Shown here: piece by piece, positions 55,301-62,804 of the stretch
Numbering within the stretch: position 1 is the stretch's first letter
Layout: the number at the start of each line of letters is the position of its first letter
Assembly (NCBI GenBank): GCA_943736015.1
Contig: OX031062.1
Coordinates: 4,541,001-4,605,000 of the forward strand
Direction: 5' to 3'
Length of the DNA stretch: 64,000 bases
From: Tridacna crocea
Lineage: Eukaryota > Mollusca > Bivalvia > Cardiida > Cardiidae
The notes under the pieces: generated by a model
Seen by the model: the letters and a program-made list of their open reading frames with translations, nothing else
What the model was told of the DNA's origin: nothing
Databases searched by the model: none
Program-made: the position numbers and the translations under genes

Positions 55301-56388
55301 TGCACAACTTCATATATATAGGAACCCTGTGTGTGAGTTCAGTACATGAAAAACAGACAGACAGATGTACGTACAGACAGACAGACAGACAGAAAGATTG
55401 ATATACAGACAGACGGCCATGACGATTCCAGTATACCCCCGTCTACTACGTTGTGTGGGGTATAACAATACTAAGGCCAATGTGAGAAATATCTCTACCT
55501 GCACTCAGGATGGCTGGATAATTTCCACAATTCTATTGTACCTGGCATGTCCTCTAAAGCTGGTGTCACACTGCTCTGTAAACATGTATTTTCAAACCAT
55601 TGCTGGAAAATAAGATCAGATCAACTTACTCCTTAAGGTAACAACAGCTTCTAAAAGTAAACAAAGCAGGTGTTAAAACTGCATCTAAATTTAAATCATA
55701 CCATTTAAAAAGTGGATTTGATAAGGTTCCTCCCCAGAAAGGCTTAAAAGCATGAAATAAATAGAACATTTGGCTGCTTTTTCATGGTTTGAGATTGAAA
55801 TTCATTTCATTTCGTGAACACCAATGGTAACAATTTCACAGTTGGCACAGCCACTCGTGAAAATAATACTGAAGATGTTCACTTGATGATGTGTGCCACT
55901 TGTGAAAATAATACTGATGTTCACTTGATGATGTGTGCCACTCGTGAAAATAATACTGATGATGTTCAATGTGTGCCACTCATAAAAATAATACTGATGA
56001 TGTTCACTCAATGTGTGCCACTCATGAAAATAATACTGATGTTCACTCTATGATGTGTGCCACTCATGAAAATAATACTGATGATGTTCACTCTATGATG
56101 TGTACCACTCATGAAAATATACTGATGATGTTCACTTGATGAAATAAAATTTGATCTTTAGCTCACTAAAAACAAATATCCTCTGTGTCTTACCTTTGAC
56201 TGTAAGTTCTTGTTATATTTATATGGCATCCAATGCCCCCCAGCCAGTTTTGTGAGATGTGCTGGCATACTCATGTTGGAAAATAAGATGTACATAATAA
56301 CACATAACGTTAACAGAAGGCCAACAGTGCCAAGTTTTTGAACTGTCAGGTAGTTCTTCCCCGCATCCATCTTCCAGAAAATTCTCAT
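43266..56388 (-). CDS. GalT/HIT-like single-pass membrane protein (11 exons)
   Basis: Joined exons give 1332 bp: 443 residues plus stop. Order: short basic N-terminus, hydrophobic segment ~19-36 (a signal anchor, so probably type II), ~140-residue linker, C177-x2-C180, then FKLDRWHGLFMMKSHGP (GalT-like 'WHGL'), and SQVHPHVHG with H270-P-H272-V-H274, the HPH/HIT-type motif whose middle His is the nucleophile in galactose-1-phosphate uridylyltransferase. I infer a nucleotidyl-transferase or phosphorylase fold, perhaps lumenal, substrate unknown. All ten junctions keep frame with GT/AG. Introns carry MITEs, HINEs and repeats. The first ATG (56388) is 6 codons before a second (56370); an acceptor-like TTTCAG before 56395 suggests an upstream 5' UTR exon. 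Exact family not recognised. Confidence 0.85.
43382..43483 (-). mobile_element. TTAA-hairpin MITE left half
   Basis: TTAACTTTTGCCAAACAACA through TTGCAGATGACAAATTAACT; no palindrome. Confidence 0.6.
43515..43805. repeat. HINE-type core-repeat pair
   Basis: Two diverged ~165-bp units, each with TTCTAATTCAAGGGC, TAGACCCATAATC-like and GAGATCTTATGGT blocks. Confidence 0.5.
43806..44010. repeat. Dispersed repeat with a ~47-bp tandem duplication
   Basis: GATTCTAATGAATACACATA and CAATTCTAATGAATACCCAT are consecutive units. The block is inverted relative to 61650-61800. Confidence 0.55.
44091..44195 (-). CDS. GalT-like gene, exon 10
   Basis: Encodes SGDTSSDSLPAYVRIVTRGA and VADLRSDVSSLELFS; phase 0 on both sides, donor TCT|gtaagt. 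Confidence 0.85.
44218..44478 (+). mobile_element. TTAA-hairpin MITE with duplicated right arm
   Basis: After the normal palindrome the right arm CCAGCATTTTCTCCTTTTTC plus CACAATGTTTT is repeated. Arms are paired as GTGGAAAAAG/CTTTTTCCAC. Confidence 0.85.
44474..44590 (+). mobile_element. Decayed TTAA-hairpin MITE left half
   Basis: TTAGCCCTATACCACACAAT and a broken arm. Confidence 0.5.
44594..44775 (+). mobile_element. Decayed TTAA-hairpin MITE
   Basis: GTGGGCAAAGGAGAAAATGC, CCATTTTCTTTTTTCCC; ends not recognisable. Confidence 0.5.
44958..45182 (-). mobile_element. TTAA-hairpin MITE, centre shortened
   Basis: Left TTAA; GCTGGTTATTTTCTCC has lost CCAGCA of the right arm; right end GGTAAGGGTTCT. 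Confidence 0.82.
45355..45413 (-). CDS. GalT-like gene, exon 9
   Basis: 59 bp encoding FLDDMKKYCFSSGIALPSM after a split Gly; donor ATG|gtaagt. Confidence 0.82.
45455..45720 (+). mobile_element. HINE-like element (ACTAGAGC family), 5' truncated
   Basis: GAATGGTTTAGTACAAAAGT, ACTGTTGGAGTATTGCTCCG, (GACA)n, GCGATTCCAGTATAACTCCC and 3' GGGGGTATAA. In intron 8. Confidence 0.7.
45900..45984 (-). CDS. GalT-like gene, exon 8
   Basis: Encodes VPKKDNEIVVISEKADPDFY then LLWYFVIR; phase 0 in, phase 1 out. Confidence 0.85.
46009..46239 (+). mobile_element. TTAA-hairpin MITE 25 bp from an exon
   Basis: Both TTAA ends; ATTTTGGG/CCAAAAT variant arms are paired; centre GGTGACC. Lies 25 bp upstream of exon 8 in the gene's sense. 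Confidence 0.9.
46236..46448 (+). mobile_element. Decayed TTAA-hairpin MITE
   Basis: TTAAACCTATACTAAACAAT, a broken palindrome, and CTTGTAGTCTGTAAGTGC. Confidence 0.6.
46545..46810 (+). mobile_element. HINE-type core-repeat fragment
   Basis: GGGTTCCCC and GTAAATATCTTCAGTAATAA match 38620-38800. Followed by a T run. Confidence 0.5.
46832..47059 (-). mobile_element. TTAA-hairpin MITE, type B
   Basis: Both TTAA ends; GCTCGTGACGAGC stem perfect. Confidence 0.92.
47136..47278 (-). CDS. GalT-like gene, exon 7
   Basis: Encodes TTELWRKAALHYNHDFPGRS, then IVRIHHLLGLTVRFGNAVAF; phase 1 in, phase 0 out, donor TTA|gtaagt. Confidence 0.88.
47315..47570 (+). mobile_element. TTAA-hairpin MITE with duplicated left arm
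   Basis: Both TTAA ends, 256 bp: ACATTGTGGGAAAAGGAGAA... occurs twice in a row (26-bp unit), explaining the extra length. Confidence 0.92.
47593..47961 (+). mobile_element. HINE-like element (ACTAGAGC family)
   Basis: 5' AACTAGAGCTATTGCTAAAC, CTTGTGACAAAAACAGG, GACAGA tract, CAATTCCAGTACACCCC and 3' GGGGGTTTAAAG. In intron 6. Confidence 0.75.
47962..48513. other. AT-rich intronic sequence
   Basis: No repeat recognised with certainty. GGTGGCCCTTCAGATTTTGG and CACGTG are present; no exon seen. Confidence 0.4.
48514..48596. repeat. Two-copy repeat next to exon 6
   Basis: ~95% identical by eye to 52677-52755 (GGCATGGGCATGTCAATGCA and flanks). Lies 18 bp past the exon 6 donor. Confidence 0.7.
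48614..48744 (-). CDS. GalT-like gene, exon 6 (HPHVH motif)
   Basis: Encodes SLIWDLLPAAGASQVHPHVH then GFLDRDTYQ. Holds H270-P-H272-V-H274. Acceptor AATTACAG, donor G|gtaggt. Confidence 0.92.
48865..49094 (+). mobile_element. TTAA-hairpin MITE, type A
   Basis: Both TTAA ends; arms CACTATG/CACAGTG with one mismatch; centre GGTAACCAAC. Confidence 0.9.
49283..49440 (-). mobile_element. SINE-like dispersed repeat
   Basis: ACAATATTCTTCCACAGCCA and GCACAATGACAATCATCAAC match the 3400-3622 element; tRNA-like tail ACACTGAGCCACAGAATTAG. Confidence 0.45.
49532..49758 (-). mobile_element. TTAA-hairpin MITE 23 bp from an exon
   Basis: Both TTAA ends, perfect palindrome, ends 23 bp before the exon 5 boundary. 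Confidence 0.9.
49781..50005 (-). CDS. GalT-like gene, exon 5 (CxxC)
   Basis: Longest exon. Encodes STAQECDFCKYKQYTAEDVF with C177/C180, then RWHGLFMMKSHGPVNWTQDH. Acceptor TTTCTTTCAG, phase 2 in and out. Confidence 0.93.
50302..50530 (+). mobile_element. TTAA-hairpin MITE, type A
   Basis: Both TTAA ends; palindrome with two unpaired sites. Confidence 0.9.
50552..50690. mobile_element. hAT-like element fragment
   Basis: GTCTTCCCTTGGCTTTCTGA, GGGGTCATTTGACCCCC and GGGGTCGGGGAAAACC match the ends and TGACCCCC blocks of 4554-5228. Confidence 0.55.
50901..50984. repeat. 21-bp tandem repeat, 4 copies
   Basis: ATCTTTGAATGACCAAGTGTT four times without visible change, implying recent expansion. 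Confidence 0.95.
51042..51270 (-). mobile_element. TTAA-hairpin MITE, type A
   Basis: Both TTAA ends; palindrome nearly intact. Confidence 0.9.
51267..51448 (+). mobile_element. TTAA-hairpin MITE, left-truncated, decayed
   Basis: Joined to the previous copy by TTAA; shortened palindrome GTGCTGGCATTTTC; ends 11 bp before exon 4. Confidence 0.6.
51459..51562 (-). CDS. GalT-like gene, exon 4
   Basis: Encodes KVIMISNEYTGEQNTYNPIR then a Lys/Pro/Glu-rich linker; donor TC|gtgagt. Confidence 0.85.
51890..51985. repeat. Foldback-MITE fragment (empty TTAA site)
   Basis: TTTAGCCAATCAGAAGTTGT and AGAACATTCTTAAGAATGGT: the uninterrupted version of the site filled at 5244-5471. Confidence 0.75.
52114..52204 (-). 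CDS. GalT-like gene, exon 3
   Basis: Encodes AEVVLPSQFISKVKGWLNND then a Lys-rich helix. The acceptor AG ending at 52205 was chosen because the one 2 bp upstream gives a stop in frame. Confidence 0.82.
52346..52457 (-). mobile_element. TTAA-hairpin MITE left half
   Basis: TTAACTCTTTACCAAACGAC to AAATTTGTTTCC, then replaced by the next copy. Confidence 0.7.
52458..52679 (-). mobile_element. TTAA-hairpin MITE, type A
   Basis: CTCATTACCAAACGACAAAA left without TTAA; left arm GAAG, right arm CTCC (unpaired); right TTAA. Confidence 0.88.
52677..52755. repeat. Two-copy repeat
   Basis: Second copy of 48514-48596. Confidence 0.7.
52795..52880 (+). mobile_element. HINE-like 5' fragment (ACTAGAGC family)
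   Basis: CCACCAGCTCCTTGTCACAA to GCAGGATGTTTTAGTACA; cut by a MITE half. Confidence 0.6.
52883..52974 (-). mobile_element. TTAA-hairpin MITE right half
   Basis: GGTTATCAGCATTTTCTCC to GGTAAAGGGTTAA. Confidence 0.75.
53210..53412 (+). mobile_element. TTAA-hairpin MITE, type A, right end cut
   Basis: Left TTAA; palindrome nearly perfect; stops at GGACGAGTTTTAA where the next copy starts. Confidence 0.87.
53409..53625 (-). mobile_element. TTAA-hairpin MITE, type A
   Basis: Both TTAA ends; some left-arm decay (GGATAAAACCCTGG). Confidence 0.88.
53660..53888 (-). mobile_element. TTAA-hairpin MITE, type A
   Basis: ACTCTTAACCAAACGACAAA left, TTAG right; palindrome nearly complete. Confidence 0.87.
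53935..54084 (+). mobile_element. Decayed TTAA-hairpin MITE
   Basis: TTTGGGAAAGAGAAGAAATG and TATCTTCTCATTTTCC arms; ends poor. Confidence 0.55.
54081..54308 (+). mobile_element. TTAA-hairpin MITE, type A
   Basis: Left TTTA, right TTAA; centre GGTACCC. Confidence 0.9.
54329..54556 (+). mobile_element. TTAA-hairpin MITE, type A
   Basis: TTAA left, TTAC right; centre GGTCACC. Confidence 0.9.
54598..54826 (+). mobile_element. TTAA-hairpin MITE, paired CACTGTG/CACAGTG arms
   Basis: TTTA left, TTAC right; perfect variant stem. Confidence 0.92.
54851..54924 (-). mobile_element. TTAA-hairpin MITE right-end fragment
   Basis: CAACAATGTTTCCAAAAATC to AAAGGTTAA. Confidence 0.5.
54921..55130 (-). mobile_element. 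TTAA-hairpin MITE cut by a HINE
   Basis: Left TTAA and palindrome; right terminus replaced at CCGAGTTGT by the following element. Confidence 0.8.
55131..55466 (+). mobile_element. HINE-like element (ACTAGAGC family)
   Basis: 5' AACTAGAGCTATCACTAAAT, GGGGAGATAA, (ACAG)n, GACGATTCCAGTATACCCCC and 3' GTGTGGGGTATAAC. Ends 33 bp from the exon 2 donor. Confidence 0.8.
55499..55602 (-). CDS. GalT-like gene, exon 2
   Basis: Encodes QWFENTCLQSSVTPALEDMP then GTIELWKLSSHPEC; acceptor TTTTCCAG, donor AG|gtagag. Confidence 0.88.
55805..56155. repeat. Foldback arm expanded into a ~45-bp tandem array
   Basis: TTTCGTGAACACCAATGGTA arm, then ~7-8 units of GTGTGCCACTCRTGAAAATA plus ATACTGATGATGTTCACT, ending GATGAAATAAAATTTGATCT. 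Same arms as 40460-40582. Confidence 0.85.
56194..56388 (-). CDS. GalT-like gene, exon 1 (membrane anchor)
   Basis: Encodes MRIFWKMDAGKNYLTVQKLG, then the hydrophobic VGLLLTLCVIMYILF and AHLTKLAGGHWMPYKYNKN. Donor AAG|gtaaga, phase 0. Confidence 0.85.
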
Positions 56389-56399
56389 GAAAAACCTGA

Positions 56400-56817
56400 A
56401 ACATGTAGAACAAAACACAACTGTAAACTTCATACAAAACCTGAAACTCATGTAGGTAACTGTGAACCCTATTATAAAACTTGGAAATACATGGAAGGTC
56501 AATATAAACCTCATAAAATCCTGAAAAACACTGAGGATAATTGTTTGCAGATTACCTCAGGAATGTGAAATACATGAATATAAAAGATAAAGTTCTGAAA
56601 ACCTCACATAAAACCTGACATGTAGAGAGAGCTTACTATAAACCTAAAAACAAAAACTGAAATATGACAGATAAATGTTTACCTCATACAAAGCCTGAAA
56701 TACATGGAATATACACATAACTGTAAACCTCAAAAAGAAGCCCAAATTACACAGCAGATAACTGCAAACCTCATAAAAGTCATTTAATGCATCGAGGATA
56801 ACTCTAAACTTCACAAC
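56400..56817. repeat. Low-complexity repeats of ACCTCATAAAACCTGAAA type
   Basis: Irregular ~45-55-bp units with AACTGTAAACCTCAT or ACCTGAAATACAT; upstream side of the GalT-like gene. Confidence 0.5.
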
Positions 56818-59106
56818 AAGAGGGCCATGATGGCCCTGAAATCACTCACCTAAGTCTATTGACCAAACATGAACCATCTAGTTTCCCAGTGACCTAGTTT
56901 TTTTATCAGACATTTACCCATCATCAAACACTTTCGAGATAATAAGACAAACAGTCTGACCAAGTTTCATGAGTATTGGACTGAAAATGTGGCCTGTACA
57001 GCATACAAAAGGTTTTTCTAAGATTTCATCAAGTGACCTAGTTTTGGACCCGACAATTACCCATTATCAAACTCTTTTGAGACATCGCCAACACAAACAT
57101 TCTGACCAAGTCTGAAGTCTATCAGGCAGAAAATAGCCTCTAGAGTGTACACAAGGTTTTTCTAATATTTGACCCATTGACCTAGTTTTAGACTCCACAT
57201 GACCCATTTTCAAACTCATTCAAGGTATCACCAGGACAAATATTATGAACAAGTTTTAGGAGTATCAAACTGAAAATGTGTCCTCCAGAGCATACAAAAG
57301 GTGTTTATACATTTGACCCATTGACCCAGTTTTTGACCCAACATGACCCGTTTCAATCTCATCCAAGATATTATAAAGGCAAACATTCTGACTAATTTTC
57401 AAGAGTGTTGGACTTAAAATGTGGCATCCAGAGCATATACAAGGTTTTCCTAAGATTTGACCTGGTGACCTAGTTTTTAACCCCCAATGACCCATTTTCA
57501 AACTCGTCTAATATATCACCAAGGCAAACATTCTGACCAACTTACAAGAGTTTTGGACTGAAAATGTGGCCTCTAGAGCCTACAAAAGGTTTTTCTAATA
57601 TTTGACCTGGTTACCTAGTTTTTGACTCCACATGACCCATTTTCAAACTCATTCAAGATATCATAAAGGCAAATATTCTGACCAACTTTCAAGAGTTTTG
57701 GACAGAAAATGTGGCCTCTAGAGCATACACAAGGTTTTTCTAAGATTTAACCTAGTGACCTAGTTTTTGACCCAACATGACCCATTTTCCAACTTGTCCA
57801 TGATATCATCAAGACAAACATTCTAATCAACTTTCAAGAGTTTTGGACTGGAAATATTGCCTCTAGAGCGTACACAAGGTTTTTTCTACAATTTAACCTA
57901 GTGACCTAGTTTTTGACCCCACATGACCCATTTTCAATCTTGTCAGAGATATCATCTAGGCAAACATCCTGACCAATTTTCATGAGCATTCTACTGAAAA
58001 TGTGGCCTTTACAGCTAACACAAGGTTTTTCTAAGATTTGACCTAGTGACCTAGTTTTTGACCTGGCGTGACCCATTTTCATATTCATCCTAGCTTTCAT
58101 CGAGGCAAACATCCTGATCAACTTTCATGAGTATCGGACTGAAAATGTGGCCTCTAGAACGTACACAAGGTTTTTCTAAGAATTGACCTAGTGACCTAGT
58201 TTTTGACCCGACACAAACCATTTTTGAATTCGTCCTAGATATCATCAAGACAAACATTCTGAGCAATTTACAAGAGTTTTGGACGGAAAATGTGGCCTCT
58301 ACAGCATACACAAGGTTTTTCTAAGATTTGACCTAGTTACCTAGTTTTTGACCGGACATGACCCATTTTCAAACTCATCCAAGATATCACCCAGGAAAAA
58401 ATCCTGACCAACTTTCATGAGTATCAGTCTGAAAATGTGGCCTCTAGAGCGTACACAAGGTTTTTCTAAAATTTGACCTAGTGACCTAGTTTTTGACCTG
58501 ATATGACCCATTTTCAAACCTGTCCGAGATATCATCAAGACAAACATTCTGAAGAACTTCCAAGAGTTTTAGACTGAACATGTGGCCTCTAGAGCGAACA
58601 CAAGGTTTTTCTAAGATTTGACCTAGTGACCTAGTTTTTTACCCAACATGACCCATTTTCGAACAGGTTCGAGATTTTATCCAGGCAAACATCCTGACCA
58701 ACTTTCATGAGTATCTGACTGAAAATGTGGGCTCTAGAGCGTACACAAGGTTTTTCTAAAATTTGACATGGTGACCTAGTTTTTGACCCCACATGACCCA
58801 TTTTCGAACGTGTCCGAGATATCATCCTGAACAACTTTCATGAGTATCCGACTGAAAATGAGGCCTCTTGAGCATACACAAAGTTTTTCTAAGATTTGAC
58901 CTAGTGACCTAGTTTTTGACCCGATATGACCCATTTTCGAACTCGTCTGAGATTTCATCGAGGCAAACAGCCTGACCAACTTTCATGAGTATCGAACCGA
59001 AAATGTGGCCTCTAGAGAGTACACAAGGTAAAAAGTTGATGACAGACGACGGACACAGCACGATCACAATAGCTCACCATGAGCACTTCATGCTCAGGTG
59101 AGCTGA
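56818..59106 (+). mobile_element. Long HINE-like element with ~15 core repeats
   Basis: 5' AACAAGAGGGCCATGATGGC (hairpin GGGCCATGATGGCCC), about fifteen ~144-bp units each with TGACCTAGTTTTTGACC and AAAATGTGGCCTCTAGAG, a short GACGACGGACACAGC tract, and 3' AGCTCACC...GGTGAGCTGAAAA with hairpin GAGCACTTCATGCTC. Confidence 0.85.
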
Positions 59107-59857
59107 AAATAGCCATTTATTGTGAAATAGTACTAATGATGTTCACTCGATGATATTGTGATCTTTCCCCATATCTCTCTTTATTTATCACACTACCATG
59201 ATGCACACTGCACAGATATAGTATGTTATGATTGATACTTTTCTATGCAGATTGATCATTTTAATTCATTCTAAAGTAAAAATACAGATTAATGCTTTGA
59301 TTTCCTAAGACATTCACCTATGTCATGCAGATTGCTACTCTTGCAGGAAACAACTAGCTTTGAATTTATATTGATACTAGCAAAACAGAACAAATCTATA
59401 AATCTATGCAATACTCCAGTTCAAGACTTGGATTTCCAGAGACACTCATATCTGTGTAGCAGATTCTTGTAGGAATGAACTAACTCTAAGCATTAATATA
59501 GACTAATGCAATCAAACAAAATCACTTCACAATTTATGCAAGACCGGGCAAAAAAAGTCCAGTCGTCAACACCTTCTTATTAAAAATTTGGTGAGGGCAA
59601 GTGGGTTATCCTTCTTTGTCTAACCCTCGGACGAGTGCGAAATGACAGGAGGACAAGTTAGAATTCCGAAATTTTTTGGACCCTGCTAAAATGCTGTTCA
59701 AGACTTGGATTTCAAAAGAAAACCATCTCTCTGCAATGCAGATTGTTACACTAGCAGTAAACAACTATTTCTGTATTTAAAGATTGATGCAAGCAAAACA
59801 GAACCACTCCAGGAATATAATTATGATTCCATGAGCTTTGATGTAAATTTCATTTAT
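59107..59857. other. AT-rich spacer
   Basis: Begins with a foldback-arm scrap (TACTAATGATGTTCACTCGA). No exon with credible motif; nothing else recognised. Confidence 0.4.
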
Positions 59858-60064
59858 TTAACCCTTTACCACACAATTCGGAGTTTTAATGACTTTGACA
59901 ACATTTGAAAATATTGTGAGAAAAGCAGAAAAGTGCTCCTTTTCCCACAATGTTTTCTTCCCATCTTAAGGCAAATTTCACTTTTTGAGTCAAGTTTTAG
60001 TAGACGTCAGCAAAGTCTTTCAATTCAGACCAGTCTAAAATTTTGCTGTGTGATAAAATGTTAA
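59858..60064 (+). mobile_element. TTAA-hairpin MITE, centre shortened
   Basis: Both TTAA ends; the arms meet at AAAAGTGCTCC. Confidence 0.82.
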
Positions 60065-60169
60065 TTCATAAGAGGTGAGTTCATCTAAAACTCTGGAATC
60101 ATACCTGTTCATCTTTTTTTTTTTTCACATCCAGTGGTGAAACATATTTTTATAACTTGTATAAGAGCT

Positions 60170-60419
60170 ATGCTCTTGCAAATAGGGGGCTTAATACATT
60201 TAGAAAACATTATGGGAAAAGGAGTAAATGCTGGTAACCCGCATTTTCTCCTTTTCCCACAATGTTTTCTACTCCTCTAAAGTCTCTACTCCTCAAAAGT
60301 TTCTACTCCTCTAAAGTCCTCTAAAGTCAAATTTCAGTTTTTGAGTTACATTTATTTTGCCGTCTGCAAATGCTTTCAATTTGGACCTGTCCAAAATATT
60401 GTCGTTTGGTGATGAGTTG
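60170..60419 (+). mobile_element. TTAA-hairpin MITE fused to a GAGCTATGCTC repeat, with inner tandem
   Basis: The left end is replaced by AGAGCTATGCTCTTGCAAAT; palindrome nearly complete; TCTACTCCTCTAAAG-type units repeat 3-4 times (60269-60330). Right end GATGAGTTGA. Confidence 0.82.
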
Positions 60420-60463
60420 ATACACTTCTGTGATGCATGATACCAAGCAAGTCAACCAATTTG

Positions 60464-60693
60464 TTTAACTCTTTACAAAACAACAATATTTTACGTTTGT
60501 CCAAATCGAAAGCAGTTGCAGATGACAAAATAAAAGTGACAGAAACTAGGAAATTTGTTGTGTGAAGAGTAGAAAACATTGTGGGAAAAGGAGAAAATAT
60601 TGGTTACCAGCACGTTCTCCTTTTCCCACAATGTTTTCTAAAGGCCTCTTTCTCAGGGTCGTCAAAAGTAGGGATTGTGTGGTAATGGGTTAA
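60464..60693 (-). mobile_element. TTAA-hairpin MITE, type A
   Basis: Both TTAA ends; palindrome with two changes. Confidence 0.9.
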
Positions 60694-60762
60694 CAGCTGA
60701 CTGAATCAATAGGTAGAATGGTCCTTTTATATGCAGAAAGTTTTATGATAGCAAAATATTTC

Positions 60763-60806
60763 TGCCTATGTCAGCTTGCGCAGACTGGGCAAGCTGACAT
60801 AGGTCG
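60763..60806. repeat. Short palindrome
   Basis: CCTATGTCAGCTTGCGCAGA and complement TGGGCAAGCTGACATAGG. Confidence 0.7.
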
Positions 60807-60870
60807 ATACTTTTTGTAGCTCCTTTTTCACAGAGCACTGCTCATATAAATAATTGCTTCCCGGCAACCT

Positions 60871-61280
60871 TTATCCCTTTACCACACAATCCAAACTGTT
60901 AACAACCTTAACCAGAAAGGCTTTCTAAAACATTGTGAGGAAAGGAAAAATTGCTGGTGACCAGACCTTTCTCCTTTTCTCTGCTCTTATAATTGCTTCC
61001 AGAAAACCTTAAACCTTTACTACAAAATCCTGACTGTTAATAATCTTGAGTAGACAGGCTTTTGAAAACAATGTGGGAAAAGGAAAAAGTGCTGGTAACC
61101 AGAATTTTCTCCTTTTCTCTTCTCATATATAATTGCTTTCAGAAAACCTTTAATCTTTACTATACAATCCAGACTGTCAATAAAATCTTGAGTAGAAAGG
61201 CTTTCAAAAACATTGTGAGAAAAGGAGAAAAATGATGGTAACCTGCATTTTCTCCATTTCCCATAATGTTTTCTGCCATA
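60871..61280 (+). repeat. Tandem triplication of a MITE left half
   Basis: Three ~140-bp units (near 60871, 61012, 61151), each with CTTTACYAYACAATCC, the left arm and a partial right arm. The first two end TCTTCTCATATATAATTGC-like plus TTCCAGAAAACCTT. Confidence 0.85.
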
Positions 61281-61372
61281 TCATTAGCGTTTTCTCCTTT
61301 TTCCACAATGTTTTCGAATGCTTTCTTTCTTAGAGTTGTTAAAAGTCAATACTGTGTGGTAAAGAGTTAAAT
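61280..61372 (-). mobile_element. TTAA-hairpin MITE right half
   Basis: GCGTTTTCTCCTTTTTCCAC to GGTAAAGAGTTAA. Confidence 0.75.
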
Positions 61373-61391
61373 TCTGTTGTCAGGTAAAAAT

Positions 61392-61585
61392 TCAACCCGT
61401 TTCCACAGATGACAATTTCAAACTGGCTCAAATGGTGCAATTTTGCTTTGATAGGGTAGAAAACTTTGTGGGAAAAGGAGAAAATGCTGGTTACCAGCAT
61501 TTTCTCCTTTTCCCACAATGTTTTCAAAAGGGTTCTTCCTCGGGGGTGTTAAAAGCCATCAAAGGGATTGTGTGGTAATGGGTTA
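61392..61585 (-). mobile_element. TTAA-hairpin MITE, left end shortened
   Basis: CCGTTTCCACAGATGAC left, perfect inner palindrome, right TTAA. Confidence 0.85.
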
Positions 61586-61649
61586 AAGCAAAGATATTAT
61601 CGATAGAATACAAGGTAGGGAATAAGATATTGTATTACCATGCATGCAA

Positions 61650-61800
61650 GAGATCTGTCCTTTTACCAGAGCTCAAAATAAAGGGAGTGATTTTGATTTC
61701 AAAATTGAAAATATTAATTACTGTTCACTAAACCCTTTGTTATGTTATGAATACCCACAACATGGGGTTTGGAAGAGAAATAACAGATTAAGAATACCAT
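61650..61800. repeat. Dispersed repeat, inverted relative to 43806-44010
   Basis: GATTTTGATTTCAAAATTGA and TATGTTATGAATACCCACAA. Confidence 0.5.
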
Positions 61801-61825
61801 CACTCTCTCTTATCTAGTGCTATGC

Positions 61826-62093
61826 TTTTACCAAATGAAACTATTATGCTAACAACCCTCTGAAAGTTTTGGAAACATTGTGAGAAAAGCATAAAAGCTA
61901 GTGACTGTAGTAGTATTTTTTCCAAAACTGCTTTCAACCCTTTCGAAGACAAAACAGCATTTTCTCCTTTCTCCACAATGTTTTCTACCTTTCTGGATAG
62001 AAATTTCAATTTCTGAGCTGTGCTTACTTTGTTGTCTGCAAGTGCTTTTAATTTGGACCAATCTAAAAATTTTGTTGTTTGGTAAAGAGTAAA
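61826..62093 (+). mobile_element. TTAA-hairpin MITE with extra internal segment
   Basis: Left CTTTTACCAAATGAAACT, first arm decayed, ~50 bp extra, then GCATTTTCTCCTTTCTCC and a standard right half. Confidence 0.7.
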
Positions 62094-62213
62094 ACTTAAT
62101 TCAAACAACCAATTAAACAAACAAACAAATGGTAAAAGGACTAGGTAGGAACTAGGAACTTGAAGGCAAAAGATTCAGCATGTATAGCATGGCGAGTAGA
62201 ACAGAAGGTTCAA

Positions 62214-62475
62214 GTCTTTACCAAACAAGAAAATTGTCAGACTTGCTCAAACTGAAAGCAAATGAAATTGCTAACAGCAAATACCAGGCAATAGAATTCA
62301 ATACAATAAAACTCTAATGATGAGAACTGTCTTCCAAACAATAGAAAAACATTATGGTAGAAAAGGTTAAAAAACCTAGTATCCAAATTTTCTACAATTC
62401 CCACTATGCTTTCAAAAGCCTTATCCTTCTTCAGTGTCATGAAATCTCTGTATTGTTCGGTAAAGAGTCTGTCCC
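62214..62475 (-). mobile_element. Decayed TTAA-hairpin MITE
   Basis: TCTTTACCAAACAAGAAAAT left, degenerate palindrome, TTGTTCGGTAAAGAGTC right. Confidence 0.6.
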
Positions 62476-62490
62476 TTACCCCATGGAGCG

Positions 62491-62719
62491 TTAACCCTTT
62501 ACCACACAATCCCAACTTTTAACAACCCTGAGAAAGAAGTGTTTTGAAAACATTGTGGGAAAAGGAGAAAATGCTGGTAACCAGCATTTTCTCCTTTTAC
62601 CACAATGTTTACTACTCTTCCAAAAACAAATTCCACATTTTCAGTTACTTTTATTTTGTCGTCTGCAAATGCTTTGATTTGGGACCAGTCTAAACTTTCG
62701 TCGTTTGGTAAAGAGTTCA
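62491..62719 (+). mobile_element. TTAA-hairpin MITE, type A
   Basis: TTAA left, TTCA right; palindrome nearly perfect. Confidence 0.9.
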
Positions 62720-62804
62720 ATAAACACAACAGACATTTTCAGTTTACAAGTAAGACCCAAATAATTACGACTGTTAAAATGGCTTTCATCTGTACTGTTT
62801 CAGC

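Noticed and set aside
57265-58979. Series of similar minus-strand frames of ~70 codons
   Set aside because: They are reading frames of the ~144-bp HINE core repeats; no transposase motif.
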